From the NCBI GenBank assembly GCA_902826155.1, contig CADEDU010000014.1:1-38090 (forward strand): 38,090 nucleotides of DNA, given 5' to 3'. Positions 30,373 through 38,090 of this stretch are shown here, one piece after another. The notes beneath the pieces are model-generated. The model was not told the origin of the DNA, did no database searches, and was given only the letters and a program-made list of their open reading frames with translations. A program made the position numbers and the translations under genes. Within the stretch, counting starts at the first letter, position 1. Each line of letters starts with the position of its first letter. Origin of the DNA: an uncultured beta proteobacterium. GTDB taxonomy: Bacteria; Pseudomonadota; Gammaproteobacteria; Burkholderiales; SG8-39.

Positions 30373-31650
30373 CTACATCACCAGATTCGGCAGCCACAAC
30401 ACAACGCCGGGGAAGAGCACCAGCACGACGATGATCAGGCAGATCATCGCGACGAATGGCAGCGACTCGCGGGTGAACTCCTCCATCGACGTATCGAGGA
30501 TCGAGCACACCGCGAACATCGCCGGCCCGACCGGAGGGGTCATGCTGCCCAGCGTCACGATCGACATCATCACGATGCCGAAGTGGACCGGATCGACGCC
30601 CAGCTTGGTCACGATCGGCACGAAGATCGGTGTGAGCAGCAGCACCATGACCGTGCTCTCCAGCGCCGTGCCCAGCACGAACAGGAACGCGAGAATGAGC
30701 AGCACGATGACGGTCGGGCTGGTCGAGACGCCCAGCAGCCATTCGGCCATCACTTGCGGCGTCTGCTCGAAGATGATCGCGTAGCCGACCGGCCCGGACA
30801 TCAGGATGATGAACATGATGATGCCGACATCGAGCACGCTTTCAGCGAGCGCCTCCTCGAAGCCCTTCCAGGTCAGTTCCTTGTGCAGGAAGATGCCGAC
30901 CAGCACCGCATAGATCACCGCGAACGCACCGATCTCGGACGGTGTGAACACGCCGCCGCGAATGCCGAGCAGCAACGCGACCGGAAAGAGCAACGCCCAC
31001 TTGGCATCGACCACGGCTCGCCACACCGTGCGCGGATTGGGCAGTTCCTTGGCGGCGGGTTGGTAGCCGCGGCGGCGCGAGACGATCCACACCACCGCCA
31101 TCAGGCCGACCATCATCATCAAACCGGGAATCACGCCGGCGAGAAACAGCCGGCCGACCGAAACGTTGCCGACGTATCCGTACAGGATCAGCCCCAAGCT
31201 GGGCGGGATGGTGGCCGTGATGAGTGATCCGACTGCGATCGCGGCGCAGGTGAAGCCTTTGGAGTAGCCGCGACGCAGCATCTCCGGGCCGAGCATGCGC
31301 GCCTCCATCGCGGCATCGGCGACGGCCGAACCCGAGATGCCGCCCATCAGCGTCGATAGCAGGATGCACACCTGCGCCAGGCCGCCCGCCATCCATGCGA
31401 CCAGCACGTTGGAGCAGTTGATCAGGCGCTGGGTGATGCCGGTCTTGTTCATCATGTGACCGGCGAGCACGAAGAACGGCACGGCGAGCAGCGGAAAGCT
31501 CTGCGACTGGGTGGCGATCTGCTGCACGGCGATGCTGACCGGCACGGTGTCGCTCAGCACGAAGAAGGCGAAGCCTGCCAGCCCGATGGCCATGGCGACC
31601 GGCATGCCCAGGAACATCAGCACCACGAACAGGAGCGTCAGCAGCAGCAA
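30373..31650 (-). CDS. dctM: TRAP transporter large permease DctM (second system)
   Basis: 425 residues, about twelve membrane segments. Motifs: FPLLAVPFFVLAGHMMN, LLSTLMGGISGSAVADAAM, TATIPPSLGLILYGYVG and TPSEIGAFAVIYAVLVG. The start is TTG 31650, four bases after the dctQ stop on the same strand; no in-frame ATG gives the needed first helix (MLLLTLLFVVLMFLGMPVAM). It works with the adjacent DctQ and DctP. It differs clearly from the first DctM, so this is not a recent duplication of the locus. Confidence 0.95.
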   Translation of the reverse strand: MLLLTLLFVVLMFLGMPVAMAIGLAGFAFFVLSDTVPVSIAVQQIATQSQSFPLLAVPFFVLAGHMMNKTGITQRLINCSNVLVAWMAGGLAQVCILLSTLMGGISGSAVADAAMEARMLGPEMLRRGYSKGFTCAAIAVGSLITATIPPSLGLILYGYVGNVSVGRLFLAGVIPGLMMMVGLMAVVWIVSRRRGYQPAAKELPNPRTVWRAVVDAKWALLFPVALLLGIRGGVFTPSEIGAFAVIYAVLVGIFLHKELTWKGFEEALAESVLDVGIIMFIILMSGPVGYAIIFEQTPQVMAEWLLGVSTSPTVIVLLILAFLFVLGTALESTVMVLLLTPIFVPIVTKLGVDPVHFGIVMMSIVTLGSMTPPVGPAMFAVCSILDTSMEEFTRESLPFVAMICLIIVVLVLFPGVVLWLPNLVM

Positions 31651-31654
31651 GCCA

Positions 31655-32167
31655 TCACCCCAGCTGGCTGTGCGATCGTTCGAGGTCGCCCGGCTTGTCT
31701 GGATAGAACACGAGCGCGCGGCTGCGCACCGAGCGCACCATGTGGATCAGGACTTCCACGCCCATCAGCGCGCAGCCGGCCGGGATCGCGCCGGTGACCC
31801 AGGCATACGACAGGCCGCTGTCGCCGTAGATGCGCTGCCAGTTAAGGATCATCAGGTTGTAGCCGGCAACGGCGAGCGTGACCAGGAATCCGAGCACGAG
31901 CGCGCCGTTGACGAGCTCCAGGATCCAACGCGGCGTTCGCGCCAGTTTCTTGACCAGAAGATCGACGCCGATGTGGGCCTTCAGTCGCAACGCACGCACG
32001 GCTGCAATGACGCACAGCCACACGAACAGCAACTGCGCCATGTCGTCGGACCAGATGACCGGGTGACCGATCGTCCTCGAGATCGCCGCCACGAACACGA
32101 GCAGCGTGATCAGGACCAGCAGCGTCTTGGCGAGCTCGCCCTCCAGCCGGATATACCAGGCGGGCAT
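31655..32167 (-). CDS. dctQ: TRAP transporter small membrane subunit DctQ (second system)
   Basis: 170 residues with four membrane segments. The signature WSDDMAQLLFVWLCVIAAVRALRLKAHIGVD (in two parts) identifies the family. It begins 17 bases after the dctP stop and ends four bases before the dctM start, giving the order dctP-dctQ-dctM without inserted genes, unlike the first system. Confidence 0.93.
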   Translation of the reverse strand: MPAWYIRLEGELAKTLLVLITLLVFVAAISRTIGHPVIWSDDMAQLLFVWLCVIAAVRALRLKAHIGVDLLVKKLARTPRWILELVNGALVLGFLVTLAVAGYNLMILNWQRIYGDSGLSYAWVTGAIPAGCALMGVEVLIHMVRSVRSRALVFYPDKPGDLERSHSQLG

Positions 32168-32184
32168 GGAACCGTGCTCGCGAG

Positions 32185-33165
32185 CTACTTCAACAGCGCT
32201 TCGACCTTGGTGCGCAGCTCGCCATAGCCGAGCTTGTCGTACACGACCTTGGTGGCGTCGATGAACGGCTTCTTGTCGACTTCGGTGACTGTCATGCCCT
32301 TGGCCTTGAACTCGGCTTCGATCTTAGGAAGCGAGTCCTCGGTCAGCTTCGAGGCGAAATCGCCGGCCGCGAGCGCTTCCTCCTTGAGGATTTTCTGCAG
32401 ATCGCCGGGGAGTTTGTCGAACCACGCGGCCGAGGTGACCACGCCGGTGATCAGATTGAAGTGCCCGGTCTTGGTGAGATGCTTGGTCACTTCGTAGAGG
32501 CGTGAACCGTAGCTGGCCGGATGTTGCGCTTCCACCGCGTCGATGACTTTCTGCTGCAGCGCCGGGTACACCTCGCCCCATCCCATCGGGGTGGGCGTGG
32601 CGCCCATTGCGCGGATCGTCTCCATCCACACCGGGGCACCCGGCGTGCGCATGCGGATGCCCGCGAGGTCACGCGGCAAGGTGATCGGCTTGTTGGTCAG
32701 CAGATGCAGTTCGCCCTGCCACCAGTTGAACGCCACAGCGTAATGTCCGGACGCCGTCTTCAGCTTCGCGTTCCACTCGTCGAACATCGGCGAAGTCACC
32801 ACCTTGCGGATGCCCGCGAAGCCGTTCGCGAGATAGGGTGCGCCGAGCACGCCGAATTCCTTCACGAACACCGCCAGGCGGCCGCCGTCGACCACGACCG
32901 CGACATTCGCCCCGGCGCGTGCCTGCTCCAGCACGTCTTCATCCTTGCCCAGCTGCGAGCCGGGGAAGAGCCGGATGCTCAGGCGCTTGTTTGAGCGCTC
33001 GGCCACGCGGTCGCGCAACTGCTCGAGTCCCTTGTAGATCGGGTCGTCGCGCGTGAGGGCGGTATTGATGTTGAGCTGCGTCTGCGCCCAACTGGTCGCG
33101 GCCCCGGCGGATAGGGCGAGGGCAGAAGCAAGCAAGGTGAGGCGTCGCTTGATGGAAGTGTGCAT
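32185..33165 (-). CDS. dctP: TRAP transporter periplasmic receptor DctP (second system)
   Basis: 326 residues from ATG 33165, with AGAGGAAACGAG directly upstream. The signal peptide (MHTSIKRRLTLLASALALSAGAATSWA) is cleaved near residue 27, and the mature protein starts QTQLNINTALTRDDPIYKG. Family motifs: GIRMRTPGAPVWMETIRAMGA with the ligand-binding Arg, and WGEVYPALQQKVIDAVEAQ. The longer frame runs through the divergent promoter region and lacks support. The ligand is unknown and may be a carboxylic acid. Confidence 0.94.
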   Translation of the reverse strand: MHTSIKRRLTLLASALALSAGAATSWAQTQLNINTALTRDDPIYKGLEQLRDRVAERSNKRLSIRLFPGSQLGKDEDVLEQARAGANVAVVVDGGRLAVFVKEFGVLGAPYLANGFAGIRKVVTSPMFDEWNAKLKTASGHYAVAFNWWQGELHLLTNKPITLPRDLAGIRMRTPGAPVWMETIRAMGATPTPMGWGEVYPALQQKVIDAVEAQHPASYGSRLYEVTKHLTKTGHFNLITGVVTSAAWFDKLPGDLQKILKEEALAAGDFASKLTEDSLPKIEAEFKAKGMTVTEVDKKPFIDATKVVYDKLGYGELRTKVEALLK

Positions 33166-33373
33166 CTCGTTTCCTCTGGGGATGGGGCGGGCGCGACGAT
33201 CGATGTCGTGCGTTCGTGTTGCCGGGCGTTGCTGAACACGCGTGCTGGTAGGATGCATCAGCGCCCCGGCACGGGCAAGCAATTGCGATTGCATGCCCAC
33301 CGAAGCCGACGCCGGCGCACGCGCAAACGGTGCGGGCCGCATCCGGCCGTCGCGCTGATCCGAGCCATACCGT

Positions 33374-33410
33374 GAGTCGAGCATCGAGTCGCGCATCAAG
33401 TCGAGGAGTC
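33374..33410. repeat. Short direct repeats before the MetE-like gene
   Basis: GAGTCGAGCATC at 33374-33385 is followed at once by GAGTCGCGCATC at 33386-33397 and a degenerate third copy AAGTCGAGGAGTC to 33410. The last copy includes the GAGGAG ribosome site of the MetE-like gene. The rest of the 250-base divergent region (33166-33415) shows no gene and no clear promoter. Confidence 0.55.
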
Positions 33411-33415
33411 GCACC

Positions 33416-34585
33416 ATGCAACGCAGCGCCCAACGCATTCTGACCACACACGCCGGCAGCTTGCCGCGCCCGTCATCGCTCACGCAGCTTTTCTTCAGGC
33501 GCGCGCAAGGTCAGGCGGTCGACGAGTCGAAGCTGGCCGACGAAGGCCGCAAGGCGGTGGCCTGGTCGGTGGGCAAGCAGATCGAATCCGGGGTCGACGT
33601 CATCAACAACGGCGAGCAGCAGCGCGAGTCGTTCGTGCTGTATCTGCGTCGGCGGCTGACCGGCCTGGCCGATGGCGGCAGCCGGCCCAGCTTCGCCGAT
33701 CTCGATCGTTATCCGGAGTACAACCGCACGCGGCAGGAGCAGTTGAGCGGCAAGCAGGCAGTGAGCAACTGGGGCCAGCTGCCGCGCACGGTGGGCGCGA
33801 TCAGCTACGCCGATCCGGCCGCGATCCGCGATGAGTGTGTTGACTTCGCACGTGCGCTCGAACCGGTGCGTGGGCGTTTCGCCGAACCGTTCTTCGCGGC
33901 GCCATCGCCTGGCATTCTCGCGACGATCGTGAAGAACGAACACTACGACTCGTTCGATGCGTACGTATCCGCGATCGCCGATGCGCTCAGAGTGGAGTAC
34001 GAAGCAATCCACGCCGCGGGCTTCCTGCTGCAGCTCGATTGCCCCGACCTGGCACTGGAACGCCACGTCACCTACAAGGATCGGCCCGTGGGCGAATTCG
34101 TGGCGTTCGTCGAGACGGTGGTGGCGGCGATCAATCGTGCGATCGTCAACATCCCGCGTGACCGTGTTCGGCTGCATGCATGCTGGGGCAACTACGAAGG
34201 CCCGCACGACAGCGACGTGCCGCTCGCCGACATCCTGCCCGCGATTCGCCAGGCCAAGGTCGGTGGTTTCGTGCTGCCGTTCGCCAACCCGCGCCACGCA
34301 CACGAATACACGCTGTTTCGCAAGCTGCCGCTCGACGACGATCAGGTGCTGGTGGCGGGCGTGGTCGACACGCTCACCAACTTCGTCGAACACCCCGAAG
34401 TCATCGCCGAACGGCTCGAGCGGGTGGCCGCCGCGGTGGGCGATCCGACGCGCGTGCTGGCCGGTACCGATTGCGGCTTCGACACCTCCGCGGGCATGGG
34501 GCGCATCAGCCCGGACATCGTCTGGGCCAAACTCCGATCGATGAGCGAGGGCGCGCGGATCGCCTCGGCGCGGCTGTTCAAGTGA
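33416..34585 (+). CDS. MetE-like cobalamin-independent methyltransferase domain protein
   Basis: 389 residues, corresponding only to the C-terminal catalytic half of MetE. It begins ILTTHAGSLPRP, as typical for this group of MetE-related proteins. Zinc ligands can be proposed: His254 and Cys256 in VRLHACWGN, Cys353 in AGTDCGFDT, and a Glu near position 297. These match the His-Cys-Glu-Cys set of MetE. VDVINNGEQQRESF (60-73) is the family's ligand-binding part. Without the N-terminal folate-binding half it may use other methyl donors or thiol acceptors; related proteins include coenzyme M-dependent enzymes. GAGGAG lies eight bases before ATG 33416. It is divergent from the second TRAP receptor and convergent with the aminotransferase, four bases from its stop. 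Confidence 0.88.
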   Translation: MQRSAQRILTTHAGSLPRPSSLTQLFFRRAQGQAVDESKLADEGRKAVAWSVGKQIESGVDVINNGEQQRESFVLYLRRRLTGLADGGSRPSFADLDRYPEYNRTRQEQLSGKQAVSNWGQLPRTVGAISYADPAAIRDECVDFARALEPVRGRFAEPFFAAPSPGILATIVKNEHYDSFDAYVSAIADALRVEYEAIHAAGFLLQLDCPDLALERHVTYKDRPVGEFVAFVETVVAAINRAIVNIPRDRVRLHACWGNYEGPHDSDVPLADILPAIRQAKVGGFVLPFANPRHAHEYTLFRKLPLDDDQVLVAGVVDTLTNFVEHPEVIAERLERVAAAVGDPTRVLAGTDCGFDTSAGMGRISPDIVWAKLRSMSEGARIASARLFK

Positions 34586-34589
34586 CGTG

Positions 34590-36077
34590 TCAGCGCAGCG
34601 CTTTGTCGACTTCGCCCTGCACCGAGAACACCTGCGCCGGGTCGAATCGGAACTGCTTGTGCACGAAGTCGCCGTTCGGCTGACGCTCGTAGATCGACTC
34701 GAATTCCTCGCGCCGCTGTGAGATCGCCGTGAGCGCGGCCACCAGCGCGTCGATATCGGCATCGGTGTTGTAGATGCCAAAACTGGCGCGCACCATGCCG
34801 CGATGCATCTCGGCGAGGCGCTCGAGCGCGGCGTTGTCGAGCTGGTCGGCGATCTCCGACAGGCTCATCATCACCATCTCGCGTACGTACGGATGCGCGC
34901 AGAAGCACTCGTTTCGCACCGCGACGTTGAAGTAGTCGTTCAGCACCGCGGCTGTGAGCGCGTGATCGATCGCCTTGATGTTGAATGAGATCGCGCCGGT
35001 GCGGCCGAACCGCGCGGTGTCGGGGTCGCCATAGATGACGATGCCGGGCACGCGCGTCAGTCGATCGAGCGCGTAGCGCACCAGTCGCGATTCTTCCTCG
35101 GCGATCACGTCCATGCCGACGCGATCGAGCGCGCACAGCGCTGCGGCCAGGCCGATTGCGCCGCTGATGTTGGGCGTGCCGGCTTCTTCGCGATCGGGAA
35201 AGCGATCGGACACGGTGTACCGGTCGACCCACACCGTGTCGACCATGCCGCCGCCGACGTCCTGCGGCTCGACGCCGGCGAACAGGCTCTGCCGCGCGAC
35301 CACCACGCCGGGCGAACCCGGCGCGTACACCTTGTGCCCGGAGAACACCACGACGTCCAGATCGCGCGACGCATCGGCATGACCGCTCATGCGGATCGGC
35401 AGGTGAGCGGCCATCTGCGCCGCGTCGATCACCACCAGCGCGCCGTGCCGATGCGCTATGGCGGCGATCTCGTGGATCGGATTGACGATGCCCGTCACGT
35501 TCGACACGCCGGTCACCGCGACGTAGTTGATGCGCGGTCCGTGGATCTTCAGCAATCGCTCGAGCTGAACCAGATCGACGCTGCCGAGCGATGTTTCGGT
35601 GAGGATCGCCGGCACGTGGATCACCTCGCGGAAATGCTTGCGATGCGGCAGATCGTTGGAGTGATGCTCCATGATCGAGGTGAGCACGACGTCGCGATCG
35701 GGCCGATGCTCGCGCAACGTGCGCGCAACGCGGTTCATGCCGGCGGTGGCGCCGCTGCCGGCGAAGAAGCACATGTGCGTGGCCGGGTCGGCGCGCACGA
35801 AATCGAGCACCATCCGATGCGCCCACTGGTACTCGCGCGTGGAGAGCTTCGCGCTGAAATGCAGATTGCTGTGCGTGTTCGAGTAGTGCGGCAGATAGCG
35901 GTCGAGCACGTCTTGCACCAGCTTCAGCCGCAGCGTGCTCGCGGTGCTGTCGAGGTAGATGCGCCGGGTGCGCTCGCCGGTGGCGATGCCGTAGTGCACA
36001 TCCAGTCCAATTGCTTCGCCACGCAGCTTGTCGAGCCGCGCGTGGGCGGCGGCCGTCACTTGATTCCCAGCATCCAT
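34590..36077 (-). CDS. Class V aminotransferase, cysteine-desulfurase-like
   Basis: 495 residues, longer than SufS or CsdA (about 400). The PLP lysine is Lys249 in FSGHKVYAPGSPG, preceded by the cofactor-binding VVIDAAQMAAHLP (Asp218 region) and TSIMEHHSNDLP. A cysteine in the position of the catalytic one is present: Cys393 in NECFCAHPYV. An N-terminal extension of about 38 residues and a C-terminal tail of about 40 residues (ESIYERQPNGDFVHKQFRFDP) set it apart from housekeeping desulfurases. It could act as a desulfurase, selenocysteine lyase-like enzyme or a specialised aminotransferase. ATG 36077 overlaps the end of the DUF2788 gene by 22 bases. A MetE-like gene converges on it, raising the thought of a sulfur-related pair. 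Confidence 0.88.
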   Translation of the reverse strand: MDAGNQVTAAAHARLDKLRGEAIGLDVHYGIATGERTRRIYLDSTASTLRLKLVQDVLDRYLPHYSNTHSNLHFSAKLSTREYQWAHRMVLDFVRADPATHMCFFAGSGATAGMNRVARTLREHRPDRDVVLTSIMEHHSNDLPHRKHFREVIHVPAILTETSLGSVDLVQLERLLKIHGPRINYVAVTGVSNVTGIVNPIHEIAAIAHRHGALVVIDAAQMAAHLPIRMSGHADASRDLDVVVFSGHKVYAPGSPGVVVARQSLFAGVEPQDVGGGMVDTVWVDRYTVSDRFPDREEAGTPNISGAIGLAAALCALDRVGMDVIAEEESRLVRYALDRLTRVPGIVIYGDPDTARFGRTGAISFNIKAIDHALTAAVLNDYFNVAVRNECFCAHPYVREMVMMSLSEIADQLDNAALERLAEMHRGMVRASFGIYNTDADIDALVAALTAISQRREEFESIYERQPNGDFVHKQFRFDPAQVFSVQGEVDKALR

Positions 36078-36277
36078 TGAATGACCTGTTTGATGAGAAA
36101 ACCGAAGATGCCGAACGCGAGCACGAAGAACAAGACGAACGTGCCGAACCGCCCGGCGTTCGATTCGCGCGCCACCTTCCAGATGATGAACAGCATCAGC
36201 GCGATGAAAGCGCCGATGCCCCAGGTGAGACCGAACTGCGCGATCTGCGCTTCAGTGAGTCCGAACAGGCCTTTCAT
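36056..36277 (-). CDS. DUF2788 family small membrane protein
   Basis: 73 residues from ATG 36277. FGLTEAQIAQFGLTWGIG leads into one membrane helix (about 15-32), then KVARESNAGRFGTFVLF and a second helix to about residue 63. This is the DUF2788 pattern: two helices with a conserved KESxAGKFGTF-like loop. The longer open frame (to 36433) overlaps the DUF2189 gene and lacks support. Function is unknown. The gene overlaps the aminotransferase start by 22 bases and begins five bases after the DUF2189 stop, so the three are probably one operon. Confidence 0.85.
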   Translation of the reverse strand: MKGLFGLTEAQIAQFGLTWGIGAFIALMLFIIWKVARESNAGRFGTFVLFFVLAFGIFGFLIKQVIQWMLGIK

Positions 36278-36282
36278 CACGC

Positions 36283-37086
36283 CTACTCGTTGCGCAGCGG
36301 CACGCCGTCGGTCACCACCAGATCCTTGTACGCGTGCCAGGTGGCATGCCCGATCAGCGGCACGGTGACGATGAACCCGATCATCGCGGTGGCAAACGAC
36401 AGTGCGATGGCGAAGATGATGATGCTGGCCCACAGGCCCATGACGATCGGGTTCTCACCTACGGCGCGCGCGCTGGTGAGCAGTGCCTGCCGCAATCCGA
36501 CCATGCGGCCGAGCAGCAGTGGCGGCGAGACGGCGGCCAGGCCGAAAACGAGTGCCGCGCCCAGGCCACCGGCGATCACCCAGAGCGTGAAGAGCAGGTC
36601 GCCTTGTTCGTGCACGGCATAGCGCAGGAAGGCGGTGGGCGAGTCGAGCGGCGTATCGACGAACAGCGAGAACAGCAGCGTCGAGAGCAGGACCCACAGT
36701 CCGCCGAGCGCGAACAGCAGAAGACCCAGCCCCACCAGCGGCCGCGACTCGCGTCGCCATGCGTGGATCACATCGCTCCAGCCGGCTCGTTCTCCACGCG
36801 CGTGCAGCCGGCTCAATTCGTACAGGCCGGTGCACAGGATCGGCCCGACGATGAGGAAGCCAGACACCAGCCCCGGTGCGAGCCACCAATACGACTGCGA
36901 CAGCGCGATCACCAGCCAGCCGCCTACTGCGACCACGACGCCTTGGGTCAGGCTCGCAAGCGGCGTCGCGCGCAGATCGCTCAGGCCAAGGGCGAGCCAG
37001 CGCGCGACATGCGCAGGGGTGATGCGACGCACCGGCAGGGGGGCGCCGGCATGGTCGGCGCGGTTGGTCGTGGCGGTTGGACTCAT
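36283..37086 (-). CDS. DUF2189 family integral membrane protein
   Basis: 267 residues from ATG 37086. After a polar start there are about six membrane segments, with VRRITPAHVARWLALGLSDL near residue 20 and ATPLASLTQGVVVAVGGWLV next, both typical of DUF2189 proteins. The LVSGFLIVGPILCTGLYELSR segment and the ending PLIGHATWHAYKDLV are also characteristic. The function is unknown. TTG 37119 is an alternative start. It is the first gene of a probable three-gene operon with DUF2788 and the aminotransferase, and divergent from the osmoprotectant-type binding protein gene 155 bases away. Confidence 0.85.
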   Translation of the reverse strand: MSPTATTNRADHAGAPLPVRRITPAHVARWLALGLSDLRATPLASLTQGVVVAVGGWLVIALSQSYWWLAPGLVSGFLIVGPILCTGLYELSRLHARGERAGWSDVIHAWRRESRPLVGLGLLLFALGGLWVLLSTLLFSLFVDTPLDSPTAFLRYAVHEQGDLLFTLWVIAGGLGAALVFGLAAVSPPLLLGRMVGLRQALLTSARAVGENPIVMGLWASIIIFAIALSFATAMIGFIVTVPLIGHATWHAYKDLVVTDGVPLRNE

Positions 37087-37241
37087 GGGTGCGTGAGGGG
37101 CGCGCTCATGCAGGCGCAAAGTTCGAACGCAAAGACGTGTGAGGTCCCGTCATGCAAGTGATGCCTGCGTGAGCCGAAGGATGCGTGCGCTAGTATCCTC
37201 GAAACCCGCCGCCGATTCGCATTGAATTCCACCGCGCCGCC

Positions 37242-38090
37242 GTGATCAATCGCCTGCTCGTGTTCATTGCACTCGCCTGTGCCGCCTGCTGCGGGCACGC
37301 GCAGCAATCCGGCGCGTCCGAGCGGGTCATGGTGGGCTCCAAGCGCTTCACCGAATCGTTCGTGCTGGGCGAGATCATCACCGAAGCGGCGCGTCGCGGC
37401 GGCGCTACCGCCGAGCACAAGCCCGGGCTGGGCAATACTGCGATCGTGTACGCAGCGCTGCGCAGCGGGGCGATCGACGTGTACGTCGAATACACCGGCA
37501 CCATCGCACGCGAGATCCTCAAGCTCGAAGGCAATCCGTCGGCCGACGATCTGCGCGAGCGGCTGGCACAGCTTGGACTTGCTGTCTCCGCGCCGCTCGG
37601 CTTCAACAACACCTACGCGCTGGCGATGCAGACGGCTGCGGCTGACCGGCTCGGCGTGCAACGGATCAGCGATCTGGCGGGCCACGCGGGCCTGCGGCTG
37701 GGGTTTTCGCAGGAATTCATCGCGCGCGCCGACGGCTGGCCGGGGTTGAAGGCGCGCTACGCGTTGCCGCACGCGCAGCCTTCCGGACTCGATCACGGTA
37801 TCGCCTACGAGGCACTCGCGAACGGCCGCATCGATGTCGTGGATGTCTATTCGACCGACGCGAAGATCGCCCGCTACCAGTTACGCGTGCTGGCGGACGA
37901 TCGAGCGTTCTTTCCGCGCTATGACGCGGTGCTGCTGTATCGCGCCGATCTGCCGCAGCGGATCCCGCGGGCGTGGCCGAGCATCGCCGCGCTGGCGGGC
38001 ACGATCGACGAACGCCGCATGATCGCGCTCAACGCCCTGGTGGAACTGGAGGGCAGGACATTCGCCGACGCGGGACGCGCGTACTTTGCC
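37242..38090 (+). CDS. Osmoprotectant (QAT-family) ABC transporter binding protein, 3' end outside window
   Basis: 283 codons are visible and the frame is still open at the last base. It starts at GTG 37242 with a signal peptide (MINRLLVFIALACAACCGHAQ). The mature part has VMVGSKRFTESFVLGEII, then GLGNTAIVYAALRSGAIDVYVEYTGTI, and later DVVDVYSTDAKIARYQLRVL and FFPRYDAVLLYR. This order is typical of glycine betaine/choline/carnitine binding proteins (OpuBC, OpuCC, YehZ type). In several bacteria this domain is fused to the permease; whether that is so here cannot be told. No strong ribosome site is seen before the GTG. Confidence 0.9.
   Translation, partial: MINRLLVFIALACAACCGHAQQSGASERVMVGSKRFTESFVLGEIITEAARRGGATAEHKPGLGNTAIVYAALRSGAIDVYVEYTGTIAREILKLEGNPSADDLRERLAQLGLAVSAPLGFNNTYALAMQTAAADRLGVQRISDLAGHAGLRLGFSQEFIARADGWPGLKARYALPHAQPSGLDHGIAYEALANGRIDVVDVYSTDAKIARYQLRVLADDRAFFPRYDAVLLYRADLPQRIPRAWPSIAALAGTIDERRMIALNALVELEGRTFADAGRAYFA

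Noticed and set aside
34342..35826. A 494-codon minus-strand frame inside the aminotransferase region
   Set aside because: It is another frame of the same strand as the real enzyme, Arg/Ala-rich and without motifs; the enzyme frame has the PLP lysine and catalytic Cys.

Overview
The window is a gene-dense, uniformly GC-rich stretch of bacterial chromosome. It most resembles a betaproteobacterium of the Burkholderiales type. Pointers to this are two Bug/TctC-type solute receptors, a glcDEF operon, small membrane families DUF2788 and DUF2189, an exosortase A fused to EpsI, and many TRAP carriers and oxidoreductases. The species cannot be named from sequence alone. No rRNA, tRNA, CRISPR array, phage gene or transposase was seen.

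Region by region. (1) 1-2607: the end of glcD, then glcE and glcF, a glycolate oxidase operon with overlapping or touching genes. (2) 2778-7281: a PrsT-like TPR lipoprotein followed by an exosortase A-EpsI fusion whose two halves are joined by six near-identical copies of a seven-residue repeat. The usual EPS biosynthesis genes are absent. (3) 7477-11945: an MscS channel, a BT1-like carrier and an ABC exporter half-transporter. (4) 12040-15751: an HpaB-type flavin-dependent monooxygenase with a Bug receptor, facing a branched-chain amino acid type (LivK-like) binding protein. (5) 16081-19909: a Fur/Zur-type regulator, a DUF3299 lipoprotein, a small Cys/His-rich secreted protein and a TonB-ExbB-ExbD set, which reads as a possible metal-handling neighbourhood. 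(6) 19958-24865: a second Bug receptor, a duplicated 93-base palindromic element, a type I sulfatase, and a GMC dehydrogenase with its small subunit. (7) 25095-33165: an orphan small protein, a PRISE-type enone reductase, then two complete TRAP transporters placed tail to tail, the first with an SDR dehydrogenase inside its operon. (8) 33416-38090: a MetE-like methyltransferase, a class V aminotransferase, DUF2788 and DUF2189 membrane proteins, and the start of an osmoprotectant-type binding protein cut by the window end.

Taken together, regions 4 and 6-8 look like an accessory catabolic landscape: many periplasmic receptors and carriers (two Bug, one LivK-like, two TRAP, one QAT-type) beside oxidoreductases that could act on aromatic, sulfated or enone-containing compounds. 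Substrates are not readable from the sequence. The most unusual items are the repeat-linked exosortase, the putative metal cluster with tandem palindromes, a Tyr-to-Phe change in the HpaB-like active site, and the paired 93-base elements. Start codons were often moved inward from the longest possible frame because of ribosome binding sites, signal peptides or known family lengths; the text says where.
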